Shown in pieces: positions 38,183 to 52,350 of a stretch of 64,000 nucleotides of DNA. This DNA is from Hydractinia symbiolongicarpus. Its lineage: Eukaryota > Cnidaria > Hydrozoa > Anthoathecata > Hydractiniidae. The stretch's first letter is position 1, and each line of letters starts with the position of its first letter. The stretch spans positions 1,428,001 through 1,492,000 of the forward strand of contig NC_079880.1 in assembly GCF_029227915.1 (NCBI RefSeq), in the 5' to 3' direction. A program made the translations under genes and the position numbers. A model generated the notes under the pieces. The model did no database searches, had not been told where the DNA came from, and was given only the letters and a program-made list of their open reading frames with translations.

Positions 38183-41100
38183 ATGAGTTTACTCCCTGGG
38201 TACTTTCTTTGTATACTTTTGACTATACGGGCCGAGTCCGGGATTTAGGGAAATCGCAGGTTTTCGTTTGCCGGCGATTAAACTGCTTTTTTTCAGCGTC
38301 TCATCAAAAATGAAAACATTTTTGACAACTACAAGTCTCATGCGTTTTAGTGGTGAAAAAATAATTTAAAAAATCGTTTGGGAAATGAGTTTACTCCCTG
38401 GGTACTTTCTTTGTATACTTTTGACTCTACGGGCCAAGCCCAGGATTTACGGGAAATCGCGGGTTTTGGTTTGCCGGCGATTAAACTTCTTTTATTCAGC
38501 GTCTCATCAAAAATGAAAACATTTTTGACAACTACAAGTCTCATGCGTTTTAGTGATGAAAAAATAATTTAAAAAATCGTTCGGGAAATGAGTTTACTTC
38601 CTGGGTACTTTCTTTGTATACTTTTGACTATACGGGCCAAGCCGGGATTTACGGGAAATCGCGGGTTTTCGTTTGCCGGCGATTAAACTTCTTTTATTCA
38701 GCGTCTCATCAAAAATGAAAACATTTTTAAAAACTACAAGTCTTATGCGTTTTAGTGATGAAAAAATAATTTAAAAAATCGTTCTGGAAATGAGTTTACT
38801 CACAGGGTACTTTCTTTGTATACATTCGACTATACGTGCCAAGCCCGGGATTTACGGGAAATCGCGGGTTTTCGTTTGCCGGCGATTAAACTGCTTTTAT
38901 TCAGCGTCTCATCAAAAATGAAAACTTTCTTGAAAACTACAAGTCTCATGCGTTTTAGTGGTGAAATAATAATTTAAAAAATCGTTTGGGAAATGAGTTT
39001 ACTCCCTGGGTACTTTCTTTGTATACTTTTGACTATACGGGCCGAGTCCAGGATTTACGGGAAATCGCAGGTTTTCGTTTGCCGGCGATTAAATTTCTTT
39101 TATTCAGCGTCTTATCAAAAAATGAAAACATTTTTAAAAACTACAAGTCTCATGCGATTTAGTGGTGAAAAAGTGATTTAAAAAATCGTTCGGGAAATGA
39201 GTTTACTCCCGTGGTACTTTCTTTGCATACTTTTGACTATACGGGCCAAGCCCGGGATTTACGGGAAATCGCGGATTTTCGTTTGCCGGCGATTAAACTT
39301 CTTTTATTCAGTGTCTCATCAAAAATGAAAACATTTTTGAAAACTACAAGTCTCATGCGTTTTAGTGGTGAAAAAATAATTTAAAAAATCGTTCGGGAGA
39401 TGAGTTTACTCCCTGGGTACTTTCTTTGTATACTTTTGACTACACGGGCCAAGCCAAGAGTTACGGGAAATCGCGGGTTTTCGTTTGCCGGCGATTAAAC
39501 TTCTTTTATTCAGCGTCTCATCAAAAATGAAAACATTTTTGAAAACTACAAGTCTATGCGTTTTAGTGGTGAAAAAATAATTTAAAAATCGTTCCGGAAA
39601 TGGGTTTACTCCCTGGGTACTTTCTTTGTATACTTTTGACTATACGGGCCGAGTCCGGGATTTAGGGAAATCGCAGGTTTTCGTTTGCCGGCGATTAAAC
39701 TGCTTTTTTCAGCGTCTCATCAAAAATGAAGACATTTTTGAAAACTACAAGTCTCATGCGTTTTAGTGGTGAAAAAATAATTTAAAAAATCGTTCGGGAG
39801 ATGAGTTTACTCCCTGGGTACTTTCTTTGTATACTTTTGACTATACGGGCCAAGCCAAGAGTTACGGGAAATCGCGGGTTTTCGTTTGCCGGCGATTAAA
39901 CTTCTTTTATTCAGCGTCTCATCAAAAATGAAAACATTTTTGAAAACTACAAGTCTATGCGTTTTAGTGGTGAAAAAATAATTTAAAAATCGTTCCGGAA
40001 ATGGGTTTACTCCCTGGGTACTTTCTTTGTATACTTTTGACTATACGGGCCGAGTCCGGGATTTAGGGAAATCGCAGGTTTTCGTTTGCCGGCGATTAAA
40101 CTGCTTTTTTTCAGCGTCTCATCAAAAATGAAGACATTTTTGAAAACTACAAGTCTTATGCGTTTTAGTGGTGAAAAAATAATTTGAAAAATCGTTCGGG
40201 AAATGAGTTTACTTCCTGGGTACTTTCTTTGTATACTTTTGACTATACGGGCCAAGCCGGGATTTACGGGAAATCGCGGGTTTTCGTTTGCCGGCGATTA
40301 AACTTCTTTTATTCAGCGTCTCATCAAAAATGAAAACATTTTTGAAAACTACAAGTCTCATGCGTTTTAGTGGTGAAAAAGTAATATAAAAAATCGTTCG
40401 GGAAATGAGTTTACTCCCTGGGTACTTTCTTTGTATACTTTTGACTATACGGGCCAAGCCCAGGATTTACGGTAAATCGCGGGTTTTGGTTTGCCGGCGA
40501 TTAAACTTCTTTTATTCAGCGTCTCATTAAAAATGAAAACATTTTTAACAACTACAAGTCTGATGCGTTTTAGTGGTGAAAAAATAATTTAAAAAATCGT
40601 TCTGGAAATGAGTTTACTCCCTGGGTACTTTCCTTGTATACTTTTGACTATACGGGCCGAGTTCGGGATTTACGGAAAATCGCAGGTTTTCTTTTGCCGG
40701 CGATTAAACTGCTTTTATTCAGCGTGTCATCAAAAATGAAAACATTTTTGAAAACTACAAGTCTCATGCGTTTTAGTGGTGAAAAAATAATTTAAAAAAT
40801 CGTTTGGGAAATGAGTTTACTCCCTGGGTACTTTCTTTGTATACTTTTGACTATACGGGCCGAGTCCAGGATTTACGGGAAATCGCAGGTTTTCGTTTGC
40901 CGGCGATTAAACTTCTTTTATTCAGCGTCTCATCAAAAATGAAAACATTTTTAAAAACTGCAAGTCTCATGCGTTTTAGTGGTGAAAATGTGATTTAAAA
41001 TTTCGTTCGGGAAATGAGTTTACTCCCTGGGTACTTTCTTTGCATACTTTTGACTATACGGGCCAAGCCCGGGATTTACGGGAAATCGCGGATTTTCGTT

Positions 41101-44100
41101 TCCTGGCGATTAAACTTCTTTTATTCAGTGTCTCATCAAAAATGAAAACATTTTTGAAAACTACAAGTCTCATGCGTTTTAGTGGTGAAAAAATAATTTA
41201 AAAAATCGTTCGGGAAATGAGTTTACTCCCTGGGCACTTTCTTTGTATACTTTTGACTATACGGGCCAAGCCGGGAGTTACGGGAAATCGCGGCTTTTCG
41301 TTTGCCGGCGATTAAACTTCTTTTATTCCGCGTCTCATCAAAAATGAAAACATTTTTAAAAACTACAAGTCTTATGCGTTTTAGCGGTGAAAAAATAATT
41401 TAAAAAATCGTTCTGGAAATGAGTTTACTCCCTGGGTACTTTCTTTGTATATTTTGACTATACGGGCCGAGTCCGGGATTTAGGGAAATCGCAGGTTTTC
41501 GTTTGCCGGCGATTAAACTGCTTTTTTTCAGCGTCTCATCAAAAATGAAGACATTTTTGATAACTACAAGTCTCACGCGTTTTAGTGGTGAAAAAATAAT
41601 TTGAAAAATCGTTCGGGAAATGAGTTTACTTCCTGGGTACTTTCTTTGTATACTTTTGACTATACGGGCCAAGCCGGGATTTACGGGAAATCGCGGGTTT
41701 TCGTTTGCCGGCGATTAAACTTCTTTTATTCAGCGTCTCATCAAAAATGAAAACATTTTTGAAAACTACAAGTCTCATGCGTTTTAGTGGTGAAAAAATA
41801 ATTTAAAAAATCGTTCTGGAAATGAGTTTACTCCCTGGGTACTTTCTTTGTATACTTTTGACTATACGGGCCAAGCACAGGATTTACGGGAAATCGCGGG
41901 TTTTCGTTTGCCGGCGATTAAACTTCTTTTATTCAGCGTCTCATCAAAAATGAAAACATTTTTAAAAACTACAAGTCTTATGCGTTTTAGTGGTGAGAAA
42001 ATAATTTAAAAAATCATTCTGGAAATGAGTTTACTCACAGAGTACTTTCTTTGTATACCTTCGACTATACGTGCCAAGCCCGGGATTTACGGGAAATCGC
42101 GGGTTTTCGTTTGCCGGCGATTAAACTGCTTTTATTCAGCGTCTCATCAAAAATGAAAACATTCTTGAAAACTACAAGTCTCATGCGTTTTAGTGGTGAA
42201 ATAATAATTTAAAAAATCGTTTGGGAAATGAGTTTACTCCCTGGGTACTTTCTTTGTATACTTTTGACTATATGAGCCGAGTCCAGGATTTACGGGAAAT
42301 CGCAGGTTTTCGTTTGCCGGCGATTAAACTTCTTTTATTCAGCGTCTCATCAAAAATGAAAACATTTTTGAAAACTACAAGTCTCATGCGTTTTAGTGGT
42401 GAAAAAGTAATTTAAAAAATCGTTCGGGAAATGAGTTTACTCCCTGGGTACTTTCTTTTTATACTTTTGACTATACGGGCCAAGCCCGGGATTTACGGGA
42501 AATCGCGGGTTTTCGTTTGCCGGCGATTAAACTTCTTTTATTCAGCGTCTCATCAAAAATGAAAACATTTTTGAAAACTACAAGTCTCATGCGTTTTAGT
42601 GGTGAAAAAATAATTTAAAAAATTGTTCGGGAAATGAGTTTACTCTCTGGGTACTTTCTTTGTATACTTTTGACTATACGGGCCAAACCGGGATTTACGG
42701 GAAATCGCAGGTTTTCGTTTGCCGGCGATTAAACTGCTTTTATTCAGCGTCTCATCAAAAATGAAAACATTTTTAAAAACTACAAGTCTTATGCGTTTTA
42801 GTGGTGAAAAAATAATTTAAAAAATCGTTCTGGAAATGAGTTTACTCCCTGGGTACTTTCTTTGTATACTTTTGACTATACGGGCCGAGTCCGGGATTTA
42901 GGGAAATTGCAGGTTTTCGTTTGCCGGCGATTAAACTGCTTTTTTTCAGTGTCTCATCAAAAATGAAAACATTTTTAAAAACTACAAGTCTCATGCGTTT
43001 TAGTGGTGAAAAAGTAATTTAAAAAATCGTTCGGGAAATGAGTTTACTCCCTGGGTACTTTCTTTGTATACTTTTGACTATACGGGCCAAGCCCAGGATT
43101 TACGGGAAACGCGGGTTTTCGTTTGCCGGCAATTAAACTTCTTTTATTCAGCGTCTCATCAAAAATGAAAACATTTTTAAAAACTACAAGTCTTATGCGT
43201 TTTAGTGGAGAAAAAATAATTTAAAAAATCGTTCTGGAAATGAGTTTACTCCCTGGGTACTTTCTTTGTATACTTTTGACTATACGGGCCGAGTCCGGGA
43301 TTTACGGGATCTCGCAGGTTTTCGTTTGCCGGCGATTAAACTTCTTTTATTCAGCGTCTCATCAAAAATGAAAACATTTTTGAAAACTACAAGTCTCATG
43401 CGTTTTAGTGGTGAAAAAGTAATTTAAAAAATCGTTCGGGAAATGAGTTTACTCCCTGGGTACTTTCTTTTTATACTTTTGACTATACGGGCCAAGCCCG
43501 GGATTTACGGGAAATCGCGGGTTTTCGTTTGCCGGCGATTAAACTTCTTTTATTCAGCGTCTCATCAAAAATGAAAACATTTTTGAAAACTACAAGTCTC
43601 ATGCGTTTTAGTGGTGAAAAAATAATTTAAAAAATTGTTCGGGAAATGAGTTTACTCTCGGGGTACTTTCTTTGTATACTTTTGACTATACGGGCCAAGC
43701 CGGGATTTACGGGAAATCGCGGGTTTTCGTTTGCCGGCGATTAAACTTCTTTTATTCAGCGTCTCATCAAAAATGAAAACATTTTTAAAAACTACAAGTC
43801 TTATGCGTTTTAGTGGTGAAAAAATAATTTAAAAAATCGTTCTGGAAATGAGTTTACTCCCTGGGTACTTTCTTTGTATACTTTTGACTATACGGGCCGA
43901 GTCCGGGATTTAGGGAAATTGCAGGTTTTCGTTTGCCGGCGATTAAACTGCTTTTTTTCAGCGTCTCATCAAAAATGAAAACATTTTTGAAAACTACAAG
44001 TCTCATGCGTTTTAGTGGTGAAAAAGTAATTTAAAAAATCGTTCGGGAAATGAGTTTACTCCCTGGGTACTTTCTTTGTATACTTTTGACTATACGGGCC

Positions 44101-47100
44101 AAGCCCAGGATTTACGGGAAATCGCGGGTTTTCGTTTGCCGGCAATTAAACTTCTTTTATTCAGCGTCTCATCAAAAATGAAAACACTTTTAAAAACTAC
44201 AAGTCTCATGCGTTTTAGTGGTGAAAAAGTAATTTAAAAAATCGTTCGGGAAATGAGTTTACTCCCTGGGTACTTTCTTTGTATACTTTTGACTATACGA
44301 GCCGAGTCCAGGATTTACGGGAAATCGCAGGTTTTCGTTTGCCGGCGATTAAACTTCTTTTATTCAGCGTCTCATCAAAAATGAAAACATTTTTAAAAAC
44401 TGCAAGTCTCATGCGTTTTAGTGGTGAAAAAGTAATTTAAAAAATCGTTCGGGAAATGAGTTTACTCCCTGGGTACTTTCTTTTTATACTTTTGACTATA
44501 CGGGCCAAGCCCGGGATTTACGGGAAATCGCGGGTTTTCGTTTGCCGGCGATTAAACTTCTTTTATTCAGCGTCTCATCAAAAATGAAAACATTTTTGAA
44601 AACTACAAGTCTCATGCGTTTTAGTGGTGAAAAAGTAATTTAAAAAATCGTTCGGGAAATGAGTTTACTCCCTGGGTACTTTCTTTGTATACTTTTGACT
44701 ATACGGGCCAAGCCCAGGATTTACGGGAAACGCGGGTTTTCGTTTGCCGGCAATTAAACTTCTTTTATTCAGCGTCTCATCAAAAATGAAAACATTTTTA
44801 AAAACTACAAGTCTTATGCGTTTTAGTGGAGAAAAAATAATTTAAAAAATCGTTCTGGAAATGAGTTTACTCCCTGGGTACTTTCTTTGTATACTTTTGA
44901 CTATACGGGCCGAGTCCGGGATTTACGGGAAATCGCAGGTTTTCGTTTGCCGGCGATTAAACTTCTTTTATTCAGCGTCTCATCAAAAATGAAAACATTT
45001 TTGAAAACTACAAGTCTCATGCGTTTTAGTGGTGAAAAAGTAATTTAAAAAATCGTTCGGGAAATGAGTTTACTCCCTGGGTACTTTCTTTTTATACTTT
45101 TGACTATACGGGCCAAGCCCGGGATTTACGGGAAATCGCGGGTTTTCGTTTGCCGGCGATTAAACTTCTTTTATTCAGCGTCTCATCAAAAATGAAAACA
45201 TTTTTAAAAACTACAAGTCTCATGCGTTTTAGTGGTGAAAAAATAATTTAAAAAATTGTTCCGGAAATGAGTTTACTCTCTGGGTACTTTCTTTGTATAC
45301 TTTTGACTATACGGGCCAAGCCGGGATTTACGGGAAATCGCGGGTTTTCGTTTGCCGGCGATTAAACTTCTTTTATTCAGCGTCTCATCAAAAATGAAAA
45401 CATTTTTAAAAACTACAAGTCTTATGCGTTTTAGTGGTGAAAAAATAATTTAAAAAATCGTTCTGGAAATGAGTTTACTCCCTGGGTACTTTCTTTGTAT
45501 ACTTTTCACTATACGGGCCGAGTCCGGGATTTAGGGAAATTGCAGGTTTTCGTTTGCCGGCGATTAAACTGCTTTTTTTCAGCGTCTCATCAAAAATGAA
45601 AACATTTTTGAAAACTACAAGTCTCATGCGTTTTAGTGGTGAAAAAGTAATTTAAAAAATCGTTCGGGAAATGAGTTTAGTCCCTGGGTACTTTCTTTGT
45701 ATACTTTTGACTATACGGGCCAAGCCCAGGATTTACGGGAAATCGTGGGTTTTCGTTTGCCGGCAATTAAACTTCTTTTATTCAGCGTCTCATCAAAAAT
45801 GAAAACATTTTTAAAAACTACAAGTCTCATACGTTTTAGTGGTGAAAAAGTAATTTAAAAAATCGTTCGGGAAATGAGTTTACTCCCTGGGTACTTTCTT
45901 TGTATACTTTTGACTATACGAGCCGAGTCCAGGATTTACGGGAAATCGCAGGTTTTCGTTTGCCGGCGATTAAACTTCTTTTATTCAGTGTCTCATCAAA
46001 AATGAAAACATTTTTAAAAACTGCAAGTCTCATGCGTTTTAGTGGTGAAAAAGTAATTTAAAAAATCGTTCGGGAAATGAGTTTACTCCCTGGGTACTTT
46101 CTTTTTATACTTTTGACTATACGGGCCAAGCCCGGGATTTACGGGAAATGGCGGGTTTTCGTTTGCCGGCGATTAAACTTCTTTTATTCAGCGTCTCATC
46201 AAAAATGAAAACATTTTTGAAAACTACAAGTCTCATGCGTTTTAGTGGTGAAAAAATAATTTAAAAAATTGTTCGGGAAATGAGTTTACTCTCTGGGTAC
46301 TTTCTTTGTATACTTTTGACTATACGGGCCGAGTCCGGGATTTAGGGAAATTGCAGGTTTTCGTTTGCCGGCGATTAAACTGCTTTTTTTCAGCGTCTCA
46401 TCAAAAATGAAAACATTTTTGAAAACTACAAGTCTCATGCGTTTTAGTGGTGAAAAAGTAATTTAAAAAATCGTTCGGGAAATGAGTTTACTCCCTGGGT
46501 ACTTTCTTTGTATACTTTTGACTATACGGGCCAAGCCCAGGATTTACGGGAAATCGCGGGTTTTCGTTTGCCGGCAATTAAACTTCTTTTATTCAGCGTC
46601 TCATCAAAAATGAAAACATTTTTAAAAACTACAAGTCTTATGCGTTTTAGTGGTGAAAAAATAATTTAAAAAATCGTTCTGGAAATGAGTTTACTCCCTG
46701 GGTACTTTCTTTGTATACTTTTGACTATACGGGCCGAGTCCGGGATTTACGGGAAATCGCAGGTTTTCGTTTGCCGGCGAATAAACTGCTTTTATTCAGC
46801 GTGTCATCAAAGATGAAAACATTTTTGAAAACTACAAGTCTCATGCGTTTTGATGGTGAAAAGATAATTTAAAAAATCGTTCAGGAAATGAGTTTACTCC
46901 CTGGGTACTTTCTTTGTATACTTTTGACTATACGGGCCGAGTCCGGGATTTAGGGAAATCGCAGGTTTTCGTTTGCCGGCGATTAAACTGCTTTTTTTCA
47001 GCGTCTCATCAAAAATGAAAACATTTTTGAAAACTACAAGTCTCATGCGTTTTAGTGGTGAAAATATAATTTAAAAAATCGTTCGGGAAATGAGTTTACT

Positions 47101-47365
47101 TCCTGGGTACTTTCTTTGTATACTTTTGACTATACGGGCCAAGCCGGGATTTACGGGAAATCGCGGGTTTTCGTTTGCCGGCGATTAAACTTCTTTTATT
47201 CAGCGTCTCATCAAAAATGAAAACATTTTTAAAAACTACAAGTCTCATGCGTTTTAGTGATGAAAAAATAATTTAAAAAATCGTTCTGGAAATGAGTTTA
47301 CTCACAGGGTACTTTCTTTGTATACATTCGACTATACGTGCCAAGCCCGGGATTTACGGTAAATC
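38183..47365 (+). repeat. 9-kb block, copy B
   Basis: This is the downstream partner of 24,210-33,190. Relative to A it carries a two-monomer tandem gain at 39.55-39.95 kb (ctacaagtctatgcg occurs twice, 401 bp apart), single-monomer gains near 40.3 and 42.4 kb, and a net loss of three monomers between about 44 and 46.8 kb. These changes are whole monomers, as expected from misaligned exchange. Its end diverges from A at the taaatcgc monomer near 47,359. Confidence 0.88.
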
Positions 47366-49315
47366 GCGGGTTTTCGTTTGCCGGCGATTAAACTGCTTTA
47401 ATTCAGCGTCTTATCAAAAATGAAAAAATGTTTAAAAACTACAAGTCTTATGCGTTTTAGTGGTGAAAAAATAATTTAAAAAATCGTTCTGGAAATGAGT
47501 TTACTCCCTGGGTACTTTCTTTGTATACTTTTGACTATACGGGCCGAGTCCGGGATTTGGGGAAATTGCAGGTTTTCGTTTGCCGGCGATTAAACTGCTT
47601 TTTTTCAGCGTCTCATCAAAAATGAAAACATTTTTGAAAACTACAAGTCTCATGCGTTTTAGTGGTGAAAAAGTAATTTAAAAAATCGTTCGGGAAATGA
47701 GTTTACTCCCTGGGTACTTTCTTTGTATACTTTTGACTATACGGGCCAAGCCCAGGATTTACGGGAAATCGCGGGTTTTCGTTTGCCGGCAATTAAACTT
47801 CTTTTATTCAGCGTCTTATCAAAAATGAAAACATTTTTAAAAACTGCAAGTCTTATGCGTTTTAGTGGTGAAAAAATAATTTAAAAAATCGTTCTGGAAA
47901 TGAGTTTACTCCCTGGGTACTTTCTTTGTATACTTTTGACTATACGGACCGAGTCCGGGATTTGGGGAAATTGCAGGTTTTCGTTTGCCGGCGATTAAAC
48001 TGCTTTTTTTCAGCGTCTCATCAAAAATGAAAACATTTTTGAAAACTACAAGTATCATGCGTTTTAGTGGTGAAAAAGTAATTTAAAAAATTGTTCGGGA
48101 AATGAGTTTACTCTCTGGGTACTTTCTTTTTATACTTTTGACTATACGGGCCAAGCCCGGGATTTACGGGAAATCGCAGGTTTTCGTTTGCCGGCAATTA
48201 AACTTCTTTTATTCAGCGTCTCATCAAAAATGAAAACATTTTTGAAAACTACAAGTATTATGCGTTTTAGTGGTTAAAAAATAATTTAAAAAATTGTTCG
48301 GGAAATGAGTTTACTCTCTGGGTACTTTCTTTGTATACTTTTGACTATACGGGCCAAGCCGGGATTTACGGGAAATCGCGGGTTTTCGTTTGCCGGCGAT
48401 TAAACTTCTTTTATTCAGCGTCTCATCAAAAATGAAAACATTTTTAAAAACTACAAGTCTTATGCGTTTTAGTGGTGAAAAAATAATTTAAAAAATCGTT
48501 CTGGAAATGAGTTTACTCCCTGGGTACTTTCTTTGTATACTTTTGACTATACGGGCCGAGTCCGGGATTTAGGGAAATTGCAGGTTTTCGTTTGCCGGCG
48601 ATTAAACTGCTTTTTTTCAGCGTCTCATCAAAAATGAAAACATTTTTGAAAACTACAAGTCTCATGCGTTTTAGTGGTGAAAAAGTAATTTAAAAAATCG
48701 TTCGGGAAATGAGTTTACTCCCTGGGTACTTTCTTTGTATACTTTTGACTATACGGGCCGAGTCCGGGATTTAGGGAAATCGCAGGTTTTCGTTTGCCGG
48801 CGATTAAACTGCTTTTTTTCAGCGTCTCATCAAAAATGAAAACATTTTTGAAAACTACAAGTCTCATGCGTTTTAGTGGTGAAAAAATAATTTAAAAAAT
48901 CGTTCGGGAAATGAGTTTACTTCCTGGGTACTTTCTTTGTATACTTTTGACTATACGGGCCAAGCCGGGATTTACGGGAAATCGCGGGTTTTCGTTTGCC
49001 GGCGATTAAACTTCTTTTATTCAGCGTCTCATCAAAAATGAAAACATTTTTAAAAACTACAAGTCTTATGCGTTTTAGTGATGAAAAAATAATTTAAAAA
49101 ATCGTTCTGGAAATGAGTTTACTCACAGGGTACTTTCTTTGTATACATTCGACTATACGTGCCAAGCCCGGGATTTACGGTAAATCGCGGGTTTTCGTTT
49201 GCCGGCGATTAAACTGCTTTAATTCAGCGTCTTATCAAAAATGAAAAAATGTTTAAAAACTACAAGTCTTATGCGTTTTAGTGGTGAAAAAATATATTAA
49301 AAAATCGTTCTGGAA
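47366..49315 (+). repeat. Transition zone with tgaaaaaatg monomers
   Basis: A distinctive monomer with ctgctttaattcag, cttatcaaaaatg and aaaaaatgtttaaaaac occurs at 47,421, 49,242 and 51,469. The interval 46.67-47.45 kb recurs at 50.72-51.50 kb with a 4,048-bp offset. The zone joins the interior array type to the right-hand F-E-G-C'-V type. Confidence 0.8.
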
Positions 49316-50327
49316 ATGAGTTTACTTACAGGGTACTTTCTTTGTATACATTCGACTATACGGGCCAAGCCCGGGATTTACGGGAAATCGCGGGTTTTCG
49401 TTTTCCGGCGATTAAACCTCTTTCATTAAGCGTCTAATCAAAAATGAAAACATTTTTGAAAACTACAAGTCTCATGCGTTTTAGTGGTGAAAAAAAAATT
49501 TAAAAAATCGTTCTGGAAATGAGTTTACTCCCTGGGTACTTTCTTTGTATAGTTTTGACTATACGGGCCGAGTCCGGGATTTAGGGAAATCGCAGGTTTT
49601 CGTTTGCCGGCGATTAAACTGCTTTTTCTCAGCGTCTCATCAAAAAAGAAAACATTTTTGAAAACTACAAGTCTCATGCGTTTTAGTGGTGAAAAGTAAT
49701 TTAAAAAATCGTTTGGAAAATGAGTTTACGCCCTGGGTACTTTCTTTGTATACTTTTGACTATACGGCCAAGCCCGGGATTTACGGGAAATTGCGGGTTT
49801 TCGTTTGCCGGCGATTAAACTTCTTTTATTCAGCGTCCAATCAAATATGAAAATATTTTTAAAAACTACAAGTCTTATGCGTTTTAGTGGTGAGAAAATA
49901 GTTTAAAAAATCGTTCTGGAAATGAGTTTACTCACAGGGTACTTTCTTTGTATACATTCGACTATACGTGCCGAGCCCGGGATTTACGGGAAATCGCGGA
50001 TTTTCGTTTGCCGGCGATTAAACTGCTTTTATTCAGCGTCTCATCTTAAATGAAAACATTCTTGAAAACTACAAGTCTCATGCGTTTTAGTGGTGAAATA
50101 ATAATTTAAAAAATCGTTTGGGAAATGAGTTTACTCCCTGGGTACTTTCTTTGTATACTTTTGACTATACGGGTCGAGTTCAGGATTTACGGGAAATCGC
50201 AGGTTTTCGTTTGCCGGCGATTAAACTTCTTTTATTCAGCGTCTCATCAAAAATGAAAACATTTTTAAAAACTACAAGTCTCATGCGTTTTAGTGGTGAA
50301 AAAGTAATTTAAAAAATCGTTCGGGAA
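49316..50327 (+). repeat. F-E-G-C'-V cassette, first right-hand copy
   Basis: Five monomers in 1,012 bp: F at 49,316, E with tttgtatagttttgac, G with gtccaatcaaatatg, C' with gtgccgagcccggg, and V. The order matches 3,551-4,765 without the Y monomer. This is the point where E and G monomers reappear after a 45-kb absence. Confidence 0.86.
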
Positions 50328-52350
50328 ATGAGTTTACTCCCAGGGTACTTTCTTTGTATACTTTTGACTATACGGGCCGAGTCCGGGATTTAGGGAAATT
50401 GCAGGTTTTCGTTTGCCGGCGATTAAACTGCTTTTTTTCAGCGTGTCATCAAAAATGAAAACATTTTTGAAAACTACAAGTCTCATGCGTTTCAGTGGTG
50501 AAAAAGTAATTTAAAAAATCGTTCGGGAAATGAGTTTACTCCCTGGGTACTTTCTTTGTATACTTTTGACTATACGGGCCAAGCCCAGGATTTACGGGAA
50601 ATCGCAGGTTTTCGTTTGCCGGCAATTAAACTTCTTTTATTCAGCGTCTCATCAAAAATGAAAACATTTTTAAAAACTACAAGTCTTATGCGTTTTAGTG
50701 GTGAAAAAATAATTTAAAAAATCGTTCTGGAAATGAGTTTACTCCCTGGGTACTTTCTTTGTATACTTTTGACTATACGGGCCGAGTCCGGGATTTACGG
50801 GAAATCGCAGGTTTTCGTTTGCCGGCGATTAAACTGCTTTTATTCAGCGTGTCATCAAAGATGAAAACATTTTTGAAAACTACAAGTCTCATGCGTTTTG
50901 ATGGTGAAAAAATAATTTAAAAAATCGTTCGGGAAATGAGTTTACTCCCTGGGTACTTTCTTTGTATACTTTTGACTATACGGGCCGAGTCCGGGATTTA
51001 GGGAAATCGCAGGTTTTCGTTTGCCGGCGATTAAACTGCTTTTTTTCAGCGTCTCATCAAAAATGAAAACATTTTTGAAAACTACAAGTCTCATGCGTTT
51101 TAGTGGTGAAAAAATAATTTAAAAAATCGTTCGGGAAATGAGTTTACTTCCTGGGTACTTTCTTTGTATACTTTTGACTATACGGGCCAAGCCGGGATTT
51201 ACGGGAAATCGCAGGTTTTCGTTTGCCGGCGATTAAACTTCTTTTATTCAGCGTCTTATCAAAAATGAAAACATTTTTAAAAACTACAAGTCTTATGCGT
51301 TTTAGTGATGAAAAAATAATTTAAAAAATCGTTCTGGAAATGAGTTTACTCACAGGGTACTTTCTTTGTATACATTCGACTATACGTGCCAAGCCCGGGA
51401 TTTACGGTAAATCGCGGGTTTTCGTTTGCCGGCGATTAAACTGCTTTAATTCAGCGTCTTATCAAAAATGAAAAAATGTTTAAAAACTACAAGTCTTATG
51501 CGTTTTAGTGGTGAAAAATAATTTAAAAAATCGTTCTGGAAATGAGTTTACTTACAGGGTACTTTCTTTGTATACATTCGACTATACGGGCCAAGCCCGG
51601 GATTTACGGGAAATCGCGGGTTTTCGTTTTCCGGCGATTAAACCTCTTTCATTAAGCGTCTAATCAAAAATGAAAACATTTTTGAAAACTACAAGTCTCA
51701 TGCGTTTTAGTGGTGAAAAAAAAAATTAAAAAATCGTTCTGAAAATGAGTTTACTCCCTGGGTACTTTCTTTGTATAGTTTTGACTATACGGGCCGAGTC
51801 CGGGATTTAGGGAAATCGCAGGTTTTCGTTTGCCGGTGATTAAACTGCTTTTTTTCAGCGTCTCATCAAAAATGAAAACATTTTTGAAAACTACAAGTCT
51901 CATGCGTTTTAGTGGTGAAAAGTAATTTAAAAAATCGTTTGGAAAATGAGTTTACGCCCTGGGTACTTTCTTTGTATACTTTTGACTATACGGCCAAGCC
52001 CGGGATTTACGGGAAATTGCGGGTTTTCGTTTGCCGGCGATTAAACTTCTTTTATTCAGCGTCCCATCAAATATGAAAATATTTTTAAAAACTACAAGTC
52101 TTATGCGTTTTAGTGGTGAGAAAATAATTTAAAAAATCGTTCTGGAAATGAGTTTACTCACAGGGTACTTTCTTTGTATACATTCGACTATACGTGCCGA
52201 GCCCGGGATTTACGGGAAATCGCGGATTTTCGTTTGCCGGCGATTAAACTGCTTTTATTCAGCGTCTCATCAAAAATGAAAACACTCTTGAAAACTACAA
52301 GTCTCAAGCGTTTTAGTGGTGAAAAAATAATTTAAAAAATCGTTCTGGAA
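50328..52350 (+). repeat. Mixed block between right-hand cassettes
   Basis: Interior-type monomers (A, B, gccggg, tgatggtg) return from 50.33 to 51.54 kb as a copy of the 46.5-47.5 kb segment, followed by F, E, G and C' again. It shows the two array types interleaving over a few kilobases. No non-satellite sequence was seen. Confidence 0.8.
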
